Positions 32,430 through 40,015 of a stretch of 64,000 bases of DNA are shown piece by piece. Each line of letters opens with the position of its first letter. The stretch's first letter is position 1. Source of the stretch: Pseudomonas guineae. Its GTDB lineage: Bacteria > Pseudomonadota > Gammaproteobacteria > Pseudomonadales > Pseudomonadaceae. Under the pieces are notes generated by a model that was given only the letters and a program-made list of their open reading frames with translations, made no database searches and was not told the DNA's origin. Both the position numbers and the translations under genes were made by a program. The stretch covers positions 434,001 to 498,000 of the forward strand of contig NZ_FOQL01000003.1 of assembly GCF_900113745.1 (NCBI RefSeq). The letters run 5' to 3'.

Positions 32430-32510
32430 ATGGCCAACCTCGCTCTGCTCCATCGTTGCACTACAAAGCCAGCTAACACTCAAAGCACCAGCACTGCCAA
32501 TTGCGCTTGA
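32430..32510 (+). CDS. Possible 26-aa peptide with strong ribosome site
   Basis: AGGAGG lies 6 nt before the ATG, an unusually strong match. Encodes MANLALLHRCTTKPANTQST and ends in NCA. It stands alone between a terminator and a convergent gene. Could be a small expressed peptide or the remains of a longer gene. Confidence 0.4.
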   Translation: MANLALLHRCTTKPANTQSTSTANCA

Positions 32511-32531
32511 AAAACAGCAGCGCGCCTACGC

Positions 32532-33275
32532 TCACCCAAGCATCTGCCTTTGATCGACAATATCATTGGCCTGCCGAACAACATGCACGAAGTTCCAATC
32601 CTGCAGTTCCTCTCCAGGAGTAAGGCGCGTGACACGCTGCTGTGGATCGGACGGTATTCTGTCGCCCCAAACAGCTTCAACAAGCAGCCCCTTTTTCCTA
32701 AGGCCTCGAGTAAGGGCGAAACGATCATCGCTGGCTATTTCTTCTGCCAGCAGCCTGAAGAAAGCGACGAGGTCGGCCGCTTCGCGGGCTGATCGCGCCT
32801 CAAACCGCTCTTCATGTCCTTCGATAAAATCCTCGAGCAAGACCACAAGAGCTGCATGCCACTCGGCATATACAACACAAGCGCGTGTTAACCCCTCCTT
32901 GGAATATGCGTAGATCACCCGATAAGGCTGGCCTGCCCGCACCATATCGGTCGATTGGATGACCTTCAGGCACTCTGCAGCAGTAGGAGCAACCATGTTC
33001 CTTCGGTTAATCGACGCGGCTCGTCCTCCAGCCGAAATTATCTCTGCACGAATTAGCTCATCAGGGTCAAATTTCTCCATGTTACGAAAGACAATGCTCG
33101 GCCGATCCACGCTCAAGGCAACAGCCATAGCCTCCGGATCAAGGTACACCCTGCATCCATCGGAAAAGCTGATCAGCTCTGCATCCAAGCATCTAGCATT
33201 TATGGCGCTGATTGCGATCGCCACTGGACGTGTAGCGGACTCAATACCTTGCTTCTCGAATGCCTCAACGACCAT
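32532..33275 (-). CDS. Unknown protein, LexA-box operon (247 aa)
   Basis: 247 residues from ATG (MVVEAFEKQGIESATRPVAI) with GGAG 5 nt upstream; a GTG two codons earlier overlaps the stop of the small gene upstream. Soluble, mixed alpha/beta; phrases AISAINARCLDAELISFSDG and VYLDPEAMAVALSV occur early and the centre is helical. I do not recognise it. It may share a transcript with the 31-aa frame behind the LexA box at 33385, so induction by DNA damage is inferred. Confidence 0.65.
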   Translation of the reverse strand: MVVEAFEKQGIESATRPVAIAISAINARCLDAELISFSDGCRVYLDPEAMAVALSVDRPSIVFRNMEKFDPDELIRAEIISAGGRAASINRRNMVAPTAAECLKVIQSTDMVRAGQPYRVIYAYSKEGLTRACVVYAEWHAALVVLLEDFIEGHEERFEARSAREAADLVAFFRLLAEEIASDDRFALTRGLRKKGLLVEAVWGDRIPSDPQQRVTRLTPGEELQDWNFVHVVRQANDIVDQRQMLG

Positions 33276-33277
33276 CG

Positions 33278-33373
33278 TCACTCCCTAAACATCCGAAAAT
33301 ACTCGTCCATTTGTATGCCTTGAATAAATCCAAATCGATCAAGCCAGTACCTAGCGATCTTGTCAAATTGCAC
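33278..33373 (-). CDS. Possible 31-aa protein preceding the 247-aa gene
   Basis: GTG frame VQFDKIARYWLDRFGFIQGI then QMDEYFRMFRE; its TGA ends 2 nt before the next ATG. Composition (amphipathic, aromatic) looks coding. The frame can be extended upstream to a GTG at 33394 inside the LexA box; the true start is unclear. Confidence 0.35.
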   Translation of the reverse strand: MQFDKIARYWLDRFGFIQGIQMDEYFRMFRE

Positions 33374-33384
33374 CGACTGAAATA

Positions 33385-33400
33385 CTGTATACACATACAG
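33385..33400. promoter_or_regulatory. LexA (SOS) box
   Basis: CTGTATACACATACAG fits CTG-N10-CAG with the central alternating AT pattern of the Pseudomonas LexA consensus. It lies between the plus-strand DUF1654-like gene at 33419 (19 nt away) and the minus-strand unit, so both could be SOS-induced together with prophage induction. Confidence 0.8.
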
Positions 33401-33418
33401 TTAAATTAGGTATTCGGT

Positions 33419-33667
33419 ATGGCTAAAGCTGCCCTCACCCCTAAAGTGCCCAGCCCTTACGAAGTAATGGGAGCGCGCATCCAGAAGATCATCAACTCCC
33501 CTGCCGCTCAAAAGGCCAAGCACGCCCTACTCCATCGGCTACCCGATGAGCCGGAAGCGGCATGGGCGCAAATCCTCGAAGAGATTGGTGAAACCGACAA
33601 CGTGACAGTCGCCCACCGCGATGACGGCGGGGTCGAACTCTTCTGGGTCGTACCGAAAGAAGACTGA
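33419..33667 (+). CDS. DUF1654-like protein A, SOS-controlled
   Basis: 82 residues. SPYEVMGARIQKIINSPAAQ followed by LHRLPDEPEAAWAQILEEIG and TDNVTVAHRDDGGVELFW matches, from memory, DUF1654, a Pseudomonas family. It is a diverged relative of the gene at 33717-34025 (shared G-x-R-x3-I-x-S-P-x-A-Q ... HRL ... AW ... GETD ... DDG ... W). A LexA box lies just upstream, so it is expected to be induced by DNA damage. A terminator follows. Confidence 0.75.
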   Translation: MAKAALTPKVPSPYEVMGARIQKIINSPAAQKAKHALLHRLPDEPEAAWAQILEEIGETDNVTVAHRDDGGVELFWVVPKED

Positions 33668-33683
33668 TCAGCACAGAACATCG

Positions 33684-33708
33684 AGCCCGCCACTGAGCGG
33701 GCTTTTTT
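33684..33708 (+). terminator. Terminator between convergent DUF1654-like genes
   Basis: Stem AGCCCGC (33684-33690) with GCGGGCT (33697-33703), loop CACTGA, then six T. Ends the 33419 gene on the plus strand. Confidence 0.88.
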
Positions 33709-33716
33709 GTGGGCCA

Positions 33717-34025
33717 TCAAAAAGGCGCAGCCTCCTCCGGAGCTACCTCTTCAACATCCGCCACCCGACCATCATCGGCCAGCACATCCCAGCGCACGAT
33801 AACGTCACCATCGTCCGCAAACTCTAAATGCAGGCCGTCTGTCTCCCCTAGTAACTCCATCACGCCATCCCACGCTTCATCCGTGTCTGTGTCCAGTCGG
33901 TGAATCCTCGCCTGGCGCTCTAGCTGCGCCTTGGGCGAACCGATCATCGCGGACACCCGCAGCCCCAGCTTCTCCAGCCCGGTCATCTCTCGCGGTTCTT
34001 GTTGCTGCGTTTTCTTCCTAGCCAT
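33717..34025 (-). CDS. DUF1654-like protein B, SOS-controlled
   Basis: 102 residues; MTGLEKLGLRVSAMIGSPKA, then HRLDTDTDEAWDGVMELLGE and TDGLHLEFADDGDVIVRWDV. It aligns across its length with protein A, plus a short acidic C-terminal tail (VADVEEVAPEEAAPF). GGAG sits 9 nt before the ATG, and a LexA-type box (34040-34055) lies 15 nt upstream. The two genes converge on a terminator. Confidence 0.75.
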   Translation of the reverse strand: MARKKTQQQEPREMTGLEKLGLRVSAMIGSPKAQLERQARIHRLDTDTDEAWDGVMELLGETDGLHLEFADDGDVIVRWDVLADDGRVADVEEVAPEEAAPF

Positions 34026-34039
34026 TCAAAACTCCAGTA

Positions 34040-34055
34040 CTGGATATGCATACAG
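34040..34055 (-). promoter_or_regulatory. LexA-type box of DUF1654-like gene B
   Basis: Plus strand CTGGATATGCATACAG fits CTG-N10-CAG, with the core TATGCATA alternating as in LexA boxes, though one arm departs from the best consensus. It would cover the -10 region of the minus-strand gene. Confidence 0.65.
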
Positions 34056-34092
34056 CAAAGAAGAATCATAGCCGCTTCTTTCCGAAAAATAA

Positions 34093-34134
34093 TTAACCGC
34101 CGGTATTGACCAGCAATATACCGCCGGTTAATGT
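34093..34134 (+). promoter_or_regulatory. PL promoter with two operators
   Basis: Plus-strand promoter TTGACC (34106-34111), 17 bp, TAATGT (34129-34134). Operator cores AACCGCCGGTA and ACCGCCGGTTA are centred at 34100 and 34124, 24 bp apart, like those at PR. One covers the -35 flank and the other the -10 and spacer. CI and Cro should control it. It reads rightward into recombination, methylase and integrase genes. Confidence 0.85.
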
Positions 34135-34140
34135 TACTCC

Positions 34141-34502
34141 ATCGCCGGCCAACACCGGCAGCAACAAAGGCAGCAATGCCTCGGGCAACCGGAACGCTCT
34201 TTAAAAACTTGATGGACGCCGAGCTGGCCGATGCATAGCCAGCGGACGTACCGCGCAACGGTACGCAGCGATTCGACCTTATGTCGGCGCTGGGCATAGG
34301 AGACCTCATTCGGAGGGCGTGGCTGGAGAGGCTGCGTGGTGTTTAGTAGGTGTATGGCTTATGGGGCCTCGACCCCTTGTCGCACTGAATGGCACTGACG
34401 GGAAAGCGACCGTTGGCCTATGCAATGAACAGAGATTACCTGCCCGCTACATGCGGGCAGGATGCTCTCCAGAAGGCCTTGAAAAGGGCTTTGCGGAAAG
34501 CG
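34141..34502 (+). other. PL leader RNA with boxA and boxB-like hairpin
   Basis: About 360 nt without a gene on the plus strand. CGCTCTTTAAAAA (34195-34207) is a close match to boxA, the NusB-binding antitermination element. Forty nt later CGTACCG-CGCAA-CGGTACG (34247-34265) forms a perfect 7-bp stem with a 5-nt loop, the shape of boxB. Another stem CCTGCCCGC-TACAT-GCGGGCAGG (34439-34461) lies at the end. Together they look like a nut site. No N-like protein was recognised. Confidence 0.6.
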
Positions 34503-34736
34503 TCACTTTCGGCGATTAGAACCTGGTGCTCCACCTGAAACAGGGTGGCGGGGTTTTCGATAGCCGGATATTGAATGCAACTCTTCGCGCTTGATGCGCT
34601 GCTCCATGGCATATATTTCGAGGGCTAGGCCTGCCCCCCTACCTGATGGCATCTCATCTAAATCCCGCTTCATTTTCAGCAGGACTCGCTTCAGTCGCTC
34701 AATCATTTGAGTGTGTGTTTCTGGCGGCTTACTCAT
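34503..34736 (-). CDS. Small helical protein (77 aa), unknown
   Basis: 77 residues, mainly helical with many Lys/Arg/Glu (QMIERLKRVLLKMKRDLDEM). ATGA start overlaps the end of the 103-aa gene, with which it forms a two-gene unit against the PL transcript. No family seen. Confidence 0.6.
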   Translation of the reverse strand: MSKPPETHTQMIERLKRVLLKMKRDLDEMPSGRGAGLALEIYAMEQRIKREELHSISGYRKPRHPVSGGAPGSNRRK

Positions 34737-35044
34737 TTGTGCTTGCCGCCGCCTGGAGAGCCGCCGCGAAAGACCTGGGTTTCCGAATAGAGCGTATCGC
34801 CTCGCCCCGGCTTGTAGCGGGTCTTTCGCTCATTGCGGCATCCGTCGCACATGATCGGCGGATTTACCCAGTCGGCCTTGTACCAGACCTTAACGGCCTT
34901 ACAAAACCGGCAGGTCTTTTCTAGCCACCCGGTCTTTGACTTGGGTATCTCGCTAGCAACGTGAGGCGTTGGAACGGGTGACGGGCTCGCCATTTCCATT
35001 GCGTTTTTTAGCTGCATGAGCACAGCGAGGTTCTTTACATCCAT
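34733..35044 (-). CDS. Small Cys-pair protein (103 aa), zinc-ribbon-like
   Basis: 103 residues. CRFCKAVKVWYKADW and PPIMCDGCRN give a C-x2-C ... C-x2-C set typical of a zinc ribbon; the C-terminus is Gly/Lys-rich. Similar proteins occur in phage early regions. It reads against the PL transcript and is coupled to the 77-aa gene. Function unknown. Confidence 0.65.
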   Translation of the reverse strand: MDVKNLAVLMQLKNAMEMASPSPVPTPHVASEIPKSKTGWLEKTCRFCKAVKVWYKADWVNPPIMCDGCRNERKTRYKPGRGDTLYSETQVFRGGSPGGGKHK

Positions 35045-35109
35045 GTCGAAAGCCTCTTATTTCGCCTTACCACGAGATTATCAGCGAGCAAATAGAACGA
35101 CCAGCGCCC

Positions 35110-35250
35110 GTGACGTTGACAGACAGGGAAATCGAGGCGAAGCGCGTAGTGAAGAGAACTATCGAGGATTTCTCGGTAGTTCGGAAACACCAAATTTTCA
35201 CTGATGCGCCTAGGCAACAGGGCGCATTGGGAAAACAACCGGAGCAATGA
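35110..35250 (+). CDS. Small protein (46 aa or more), start uncertain
   Basis: The frame ends with a TGA that overlaps the ATG of the next gene (ATGA), and its sequence TLTDREIEAKRVVKRTIEDF and VVRKHQIFTDAPRQQ has coding character. The best conventional start is GTG at 35110, with no clear ribosome site; the frame is open further upstream without ATG. A rare start codon or a coupled start is possible. Confidence 0.4.
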   Translation: MTLTDREIEAKRVVKRTIEDFSVVRKHQIFTDAPRQQGALGKQPEQ

Positions 35251-35510
35251 ACATGCAAGCGTACTGGCTGAAATTTGAAGGTAGACCGCCCGGCTGCGTT
35301 GAGGCAGCGAGCGAAGAAGACGCAAAGCGTATTGGCGCCGAATCGATGGGCGCAGCGGTGCTGGAGTGCGATCGCCTCCCTTACCCGGCTAACCCGCGAA
35401 TCAACACACATATCTACCGAGAGGGTGTTACCTGCCCTTCCTTTTGCTTTCGTCCAGAGCAGTGCAAAGGCAAGACATGCTGTCCTCAGCGCCGATCCTG
35501 TGACGATTAA
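35247..35510 (+). CDS. Small Cys-rich protein (87 aa)
   Basis: 87 residues; an ATG two codons later (35253) has the better spacing to GGAG. Opens MQAYWLKFEGRPPGCVEAAS and contains EEDAKRIGAESMGA; the C-terminal third has several Cys (CPSFCFRPEQCKGKTCCPQR). The first part resembles small phage proteins that begin with a strand-helix pair. No family named. Confidence 0.6.
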   Translation: MNMQAYWLKFEGRPPGCVEAASEEDAKRIGAESMGAAVLECDRLPYPANPRINTHIYREGVTCPSFCFRPEQCKGKTCCPQRRSCDD

Positions 35511-35954
35511 CCAATCCCGTAACACGACCGGGACGCCGCCGGGCAACGCATGAAGCAGCACCCGGTAATAAGCAGGCTTGCCGCCTGGGCATAAGGCACC
35601 GATACAGCGCGAGTTGCTATCGGGGCGCTCACCTTCCGCCCCTTGGATAAGGGCGTTGCACGCTGATCCGGCGAGCAGCAGCAGAGGGTGCTCGCCCCGA
35701 TGCCAATTCCGGCATCACAACCAGTTAAACGCTTTGTCGCGATTACTGGGCAGGCTCGCCGGGAGGCGACACACACATCGTGCCAGGTAACGCAGGAGCG
35801 AAGCCGCCAGCGATCTAGCGCAAAGGCCAGCCGGAATAGGCGCAAGCCGGCACCCACCCTACCCGTACCCATAAGCAGGCAACCAGGCCAAACCTTTGCG
35901 GAAAGTCTGAGGCTTGGCGCGCCTGACTTATGGGTATGCACCGAGGAATCAACC
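35511..35954 (+). ncRNA. Hairpin-rich untranslated leader, possible structured RNA
   Basis: 444 nt without a credible gene. Hairpins seen: CCGATA/TATCGG (35599-35623), CGCCC-rich stem (35637-35655), GGCGAGCA/TGCTCGCC (35670-35696), and a long stem TACCCATAAGCAGGC (35866-35880) with GCCTGACTTATGGGTA (35921-35936, one bulged A), enclosing an inner stem GCCAA/TTGGC. The long stem ends 7 nt before the GAGGAA ribosome site of the next gene. I recall near-identical sequence translated as hypothetical proteins in other Pseudomonas genomes, which suggests conservation as RNA. Confidence 0.45.
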
Positions 35955-36269
35955 ATGCACGCAATCAGTAATGCCGGCGCGCTTGAGGCTGGCCGCTACG
36001 CCGCAGATGAAACCAGCGACAGCCGCGCACGTTCGTTTGGCCAGCTCTGTGACCGCGCCCGCGACGGGCTTACCTGGCAGCAGATCGAAGAAGCCATGGC
36101 CGAAGCGCCAGCCGCCCAGCGCAAAGAGTTTTGGTCGCAGATGCTCAAGTTCATCGATACAGACCCTCGATTCATCGCCAAGCAGAACGTGTCACTGATC
36201 GCCGGGCCGCTTCAAGAAGCCGTCGCCCTGGCCGTCGACGCCCAAGTCAGAAAGGAGTTTGACCTATGA
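35955..36269 (+). CDS. Phage early protein (104 aa), unknown
   Basis: 104 residues from ATG after GAGGAA. Helical throughout, with LTWQQIEEAMAEAPAAQRKE and FWSQMLKFIDTDPRFIAKQN; no membrane segment. The frame can be read upstream through the hairpin-rich leader, but that extension is not credible. ATGA overlap joins it to the next gene. No family known. Confidence 0.7.
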   Translation: MHAISNAGALEAGRYAADETSDSRARSFGQLCDRARDGLTWQQIEEAMAEAPAAQRKEFWSQMLKFIDTDPRFIAKQNVSLIAGPLQEAVALAVDAQVRKEFDL

Positions 36270-36475
36270 GCCGTATGCCCTTCCCTACCCTGATCGAAGA
36301 ACAGCTGGCCGCCATTGAGGCTGGTCGCGTTGTTGAGCGCATCGCCGTCAGCGCCAGCAGCCTTCTTGGCGCTAAGTCGCTGGCCTACCAGCAAGGCATC
36401 GAGCCGCGCCGCGAGCCTGATTTCAAATACTGCTCCGGTGGGCAGTGGACGCTGGTTTATGAGGCGCGGCCATGA
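36266..36475 (+). CDS. Small phage protein (69 aa), unknown
   Basis: 69 residues, helical N-terminus (IEEQLAAIEAGRVVERIAVS) then a beta-like end (CSGGQWTLVYEARP). Coupled by ATGA overlap on both sides. Unknown role. Confidence 0.65.
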   Translation: MSRMPFPTLIEEQLAAIEAGRVVERIAVSASSLLGAKSLAYQQGIEPRREPDFKYCSGGQWTLVYEARP

Positions 36476-36633
36476 GCACCGCCCTCCAGCGGCAACTGCG
36501 CCACAGCATCTGGCGCGGTTTTGCCATCACCCTTCTCGTTTTTACCGCCTTCGCCTTCGCCCTTGATTACGTCGGCGATGAGCCCACACACCAGCGCCAG
36601 GCGCAGGGAGAGCAACATGAACGCAGCCACTGA
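36472..36633 (+). CDS. Small single-span membrane protein (53 aa)
   Basis: 53 residues with one membrane helix (FAITLLVFTAFAFALDYVG, about 18-36) after a basic N-terminus. ATGA overlap with the gene before; its end overlaps the start of the coiled-coil gene by 17 nt. Overlap pattern supports it. Confidence 0.6.
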   Translation: MSTALQRQLRHSIWRGFAITLLVFTAFAFALDYVGDEPTHQRQAQGEQHERSH

Positions 36634-37714
36634 AACCGAAATCATCCTGCTGCCGCCGCAAGACACGGCGCTGCAGGTGTACACCACCGCCAACGGCCTC
36701 GACCCTTTCATAGCGCATATCCGCGCGCAGATTGACGAGTTCAACAGCAACGTGCCCGACCTGAGCACCGCCAAGAATCGCCAGCTGTATGCCTCGATGG
36801 CGCACAAGGTCGCCAAGGCCAAGAACGCCTTGGATGCTGTAGGCAAAGAGCTGTCAGCCGAGGCTAAGAAAAAGCCCAAGGTGATTGACGCTGAACGCAA
36901 GCGCTGCTGGGACTTGCTCGAAAGCTGGCAGGCTGAAGTGCGCAAGCCGCTGGACGACTGGCAGGCTGCTGAAGACGCGCGCATTGACCAGCACCAAGCC
37001 GGCCTGGATCACCTGCGCAACACCAACACCGAGGGCGCTAGCGCCGCGATGATCAAGGCGCTGATCCAAGACCTTGCCGAAGTCACCATTGGCGACGACT
37101 GGCAGGAGTTTGAAGCCGACGCACACCGCGCTAAGGCCGCCAGCCTGGCCACCCTTAATGAGGCGCTGGCCGCCCAGGAGCGCCGCGAAGCTGAAGCCGC
37201 CGAGCTGGAAGCGCTGCGCAAGCAAAAGGCCGAGCGTGACGCCCAAGACGAGCGCGACCGTATTGCCCGCGAGGCGGCTGATGCAGCACGGCAAGAAGCC
37301 GAGCGCACCGCTCAGGCACAGCGTGACGCTGCGGCCCAGCGCGAGCGTGACCTAGAGCAGCACGCCGCGCAGTTACAGCGCGAAGCTCAGGAAGCGCAGC
37401 AGCGTGCCGAGCAGGCTGAGCGCAACCGCATCGCCGCTGAGCAGCAGGCCGAGCAGGATCGTATCGCCGCCGAGCAGCGCCAAGTCGAAGCGGTTGAGCG
37501 GGCGAACCAGCAAGAGCGCCAGCGCCAAGCTGACGAAAAGGCCCGCGCCGAGGCGGCCGCCAAAGCCCGCGAAGCCGACACCGCGCACAAGACTGCCGTG
37601 CTCACCGCTATCAAAGAGTCATTCATGTTGGCCGGCATCACCGAGGCGCAGGCGCGGGCCGTCATCAACATGATCCGACGGGAAGAAGTGCCCCGCGTAT
37701 CCATAACCTACTGA
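36617..37714 (+). CDS. Long coiled-coil protein beside RecT (365 aa)
   Basis: 365 residues from ATG (MNAATETEIILLPPQDTALQ) with GGGAG before it; a longer frame start lies in the upstream gene. Residues about 60-130 are helical; 185-330 form a long Gln/Glu/Arg/Ala coiled coil with heptad-like repeats. A short C-terminal domain ends GITEAQARAVINMIRREEVP. In related phages such proteins stand before recT and may link recombination proteins; the role is unproven. Confidence 0.75.
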   Translation: MNAATETEIILLPPQDTALQVYTTANGLDPFIAHIRAQIDEFNSNVPDLSTAKNRQLYASMAHKVAKAKNALDAVGKELSAEAKKKPKVIDAERKRCWDLLESWQAEVRKPLDDWQAAEDARIDQHQAGLDHLRNTNTEGASAAMIKALIQDLAEVTIGDDWQEFEADAHRAKAASLATLNEALAAQERREAEAAELEALRKQKAERDAQDERDRIAREAADAARQEAERTAQAQRDAAAQRERDLEQHAAQLQREAQEAQQRAEQAERNRIAAEQQAEQDRIAAEQRQVEAVERANQQERQRQADEKARAEAAAKAREADTAHKTAVLTAIKESFMLAGITEAQARAVINMIRREEVPRVSITY

Positions 37715-37724
37715 GGTGATCGGC

Positions 37725-38654
37725 ATGGCCGGCAATGATTTACAGGTTGTCACTGACGACATTTACGCCATGCGCGAGACTTTCGACGCGGTGCTGTGTG
37801 ACAGGGCGCTCAGCTTTGAGCGCGAAGCTGGTTTCGCGCTTCAGGTTCTGTCGGGCAACAGCTACGCCACAAGTCTTGCAATCCGAAATCGACAATCACT
37901 CGCCAACGCAATTACCAACGTCGCGGCCATCGGCATCAGCCTAAACCCTGCCAGGAAGCAGGCGTATCTGGTGCCGCGTGATAACAAAATCTGCCTAGAC
38001 ATTAGCTACATGGGGCTTATGGACCTGGCCATGCTCACCGGCTCGATTCTGTGGGCGCAGGCCGAGCTGGTGTATGAAAAAGACTCGTTCGACCTAAACG
38101 GTTACGACGCCCCGCCCACCCATAAATACAGCCCGTTTGCGACAGATCGCGGCGAGATAGTGGGCGTGTATGTCGTGATCAAGACCGCCGACGGCGACTA
38201 CCTGACTACCACCATGACCATTGCCCAGGTGCATGAGTGCCGGGCTATTTCAACCGCTTGGAAAGCCTACCTAAAGGACTCGTCAAAGACCTGCCCTTGG
38301 GTGACGCAGCCGGGCGAAATGATCAAAAAAACCTGCGTCAAGCGTGCCTACAAATACTGGCCGAAAACCGAACGGCTAGAGCAAGCCATTCACCACTTGA
38401 ACACCGACAGCGGCGAAGGCTTCGCCAATGTCAGCGCTCCTGACTATGACGCTGCACTGGTTAAGGAGTGGGTGGACAGGATCGAGGCATGTGACTCACG
38501 CGCCGCACTAACCGAAACCTGGAAGGCTGCCGTCAACGCAGCCGACCAGGCACGCGACAAACAAGCCTACGAGCTGATCAAGGCGGCCGCCGTGAAGCGC
38601 GGCCCGATTGTCGATGAGCTTGATAAACAAACCCTGCACGGAGAACCAGCATGA
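37725..38654 (+). CDS. recT: RecT family single-strand annealing protein
   Basis: 309 residues from ATG with GAGGTGA 6 nt upstream. NAITNVAAIGISLNPARKQA and LVPRDNKICLDISYMGLMDL are signature RecT sequence, and KTCVKRAYKYWPK closes the core. RecT anneals complementary strands exposed by the exonuclease encoded next. ATGA overlap links the two genes, as in Red/RecET pairs. Confidence 0.92.
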   Translation: MAGNDLQVVTDDIYAMRETFDAVLCDRALSFEREAGFALQVLSGNSYATSLAIRNRQSLANAITNVAAIGISLNPARKQAYLVPRDNKICLDISYMGLMDLAMLTGSILWAQAELVYEKDSFDLNGYDAPPTHKYSPFATDRGEIVGVYVVIKTADGDYLTTTMTIAQVHECRAISTAWKAYLKDSSKTCPWVTQPGEMIKKTCVKRAYKYWPKTERLEQAIHHLNTDSGEGFANVSAPDYDAALVKEWVDRIEACDSRAALTETWKAAVNAADQARDKQAYELIKAAAVKRGPIVDELDKQTLHGEPA

Positions 38655-39439
38655 TCCTTATCAATTGCGAGCAAGGCAGCAAAGAGTGGCACGGTGCGCG
38701 TGCTGGCGTGATTACCGCGAGCATGTTTGCCGTGGCGCGCTCAACCGTTGGCGGCCTAACAGACCAGCAGGCCATTTATGTGAATGCCATGCTTGAAGGG
38801 CGCACCGAAGCCAAGGCCAAAGAGCTAGCCGGCTACAAGAACACGCCCACGTCCACCACCGTGCAAAAGGCGCTGGATGGCGAGAAGGTTGGCCAGCCGA
38901 GCGAGGCGGCCCTTAACTATGCGTTTGGCTTGGCAGTTGAGCGCATCGCCGGCGAGCCTCTGGATAACGGCTTTGAAACCTGGCAGATGCGGCGCGGCCA
39001 TGAGCTTGAGCCCGAAGCGCGCATGGAGCATGAAAAGCAAACCGGCATGATCGTTGAGCGCGCCGGCTTCATCACCACCGATGACGGCGCCTTTGGTGCC
39101 AGCGCCGACGGCTTTATCAACCTGGACGGCGGCAGCGAATACAAGTGCTTCCTGGCGCCGGAAAAGCTGCGCAGCTTCCACATCGACAACGATGCCGGCG
39201 AAATCATGGACCAGGTGCAGGGCTGCATGTGGATTAGCGGCCGCAAGTGGTGGCACGTAGGCATGTACTGCCCTGCGCTCGCACCTGTAGGCCGCCAGCT
39301 CTGGTTCAAAGAGTTCAAGCGCGACGACGACTACATCGAGAAACTTGAAGAAGACCTGTGGCAGTTCAAGCTGCTGGTCGATGGGTTTGAGCAGAAGCTA
39401 CGGAGCCAGCCGGGCAAGTGCGTGAAGGAGGCAGCGTAA
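38651..39439 (+). CDS. YqaJ/lambda-Exo family 5'-3' exonuclease
   Basis: 262 residues. [20 protein letters not shown] at the start, then a catalytic set: Glu in [10 protein letters not shown], Asp in FGASADGFI, and EYKCF (E-x-K), the YqaJ fold of lambda Exo. It resects double-stranded ends so that RecT can bind. TAATG overlap with ssb. Confidence 0.92.
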   Translation: MILINCEQGSKEWHGARAGVITASMFAVARSTVGGLTDQQAIYVNAMLEGRTEAKAKELAGYKNTPTSTTVQKALDGEKVGQPSEAALNYAFGLAVERIAGEPLDNGFETWQMRRGHELEPEARMEHEKQTGMIVERAGFITTDDGAFGASADGFINLDGGSEYKCFLAPEKLRSFHIDNDAGEIMDQVQGCMWISGRKWWHVGMYCPALAPVGRQLWFKEFKRDDDYIEKLEEDLWQFKLLVDGFEQKLRSQPGKCVKEAA

Positions 39440-39969
39440 TGGCTCGCGGAGTCAACAAAGTCATCCTGGTCGGCACCTGCGGCCAAGACCCTGATGTTCG
39501 CTACATGCCAAACGGCAATGCGGTCACCAACCTGAGTTTGGCCACCAGCGAACAGTGGACGGACAAGCAGACCGGCCAGAAGGTCGAGAAGACTGAATGG
39601 CATCGCGTCGCGCTATTCGGCAAGGTCGCCGAGATTGCCTGCGAGTACCTGCGCAAAGGTTCCCAGGTCTACATCGAGGGCAAGCTGCAGACCCGCGAGT
39701 GGGAGAAGGACGGCATCAAGCGCTACACCACAGAAATCATCGTGGACATGCAAGGCACTCTGCAGCTGCTTGGCGGCCGCCCGGAAGGTGCTGGCGGTGA
39801 CCGCGCCCAGCAGTCGCGCCAACCACACCCGCAAGCCGGCGCTGCACGGCAGCCACCAGCGCCTCGCCAGCAGCAGAGCCAGCAGTCAGCACCGCCTGAC
39901 TTTGACAGCTTCGATGATGACATTCCGTTCGCGCCCCCATATCGGGGCACACATTGCCTTCTCATCTAA
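39439..39969 (+). CDS. ssb: Single-stranded DNA-binding protein
   Basis: 176 residues from ATG overlapping the exonuclease stop. [20 protein letters not shown] and the OB-fold strands to about residue 110 are classical SSB, followed by a Gln/Pro-rich linker. The usual acidic tip [11 protein letters not shown] is present but not terminal: 12 further residues ([12 protein letters not shown]) follow. In host SSB the free DDDIPF end binds partner proteins, so this extension could change partner choice. Confidence 0.9.
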   Translation: MARGVNKVILVGTCGQDPDVRYMPNGNAVTNLSLATSEQWTDKQTGQKVEKTEWHRVALFGKVAEIACEYLRKGSQVYIEGKLQTREWEKDGIKRYTTEIIVDMQGTLQLLGGRPEGAGGDRAQQSRQPHPQAGAARQPPAPRQQQSQQSAPPDFDSFDDDIPFAPPYRGTHCLLI

Positions 39970-39978
39970 CCAACACCA

Positions 39979-39999
39979 GGGCGCACACAGCGCCCTTTT
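39979..39999 (+). terminator. Terminator after ssb
   Basis: Stem GGGCGC-ACACA-GCGCCC followed by TTTTC. It would divide the PL transcript unless antitermination (the boxA leader) acts. Confidence 0.75.
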
Positions 40000-40015
40000 C
40001 TTTGCGAGAAATTCG

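Noticed and set aside
35067..35561. 164-codon minus-strand frame
   Set aside because: Overlaps two coupled plus-strand genes; no ribosome site and Cys/Arg-rich mirror composition.
35688..35954. N-terminal extension of the 104-aa gene
   Set aside because: The frame is open, but the translated region is basic and low in hydrophobic residues and overlaps strong hairpins; the ATG at 35955 has a proper GAGGAA site.
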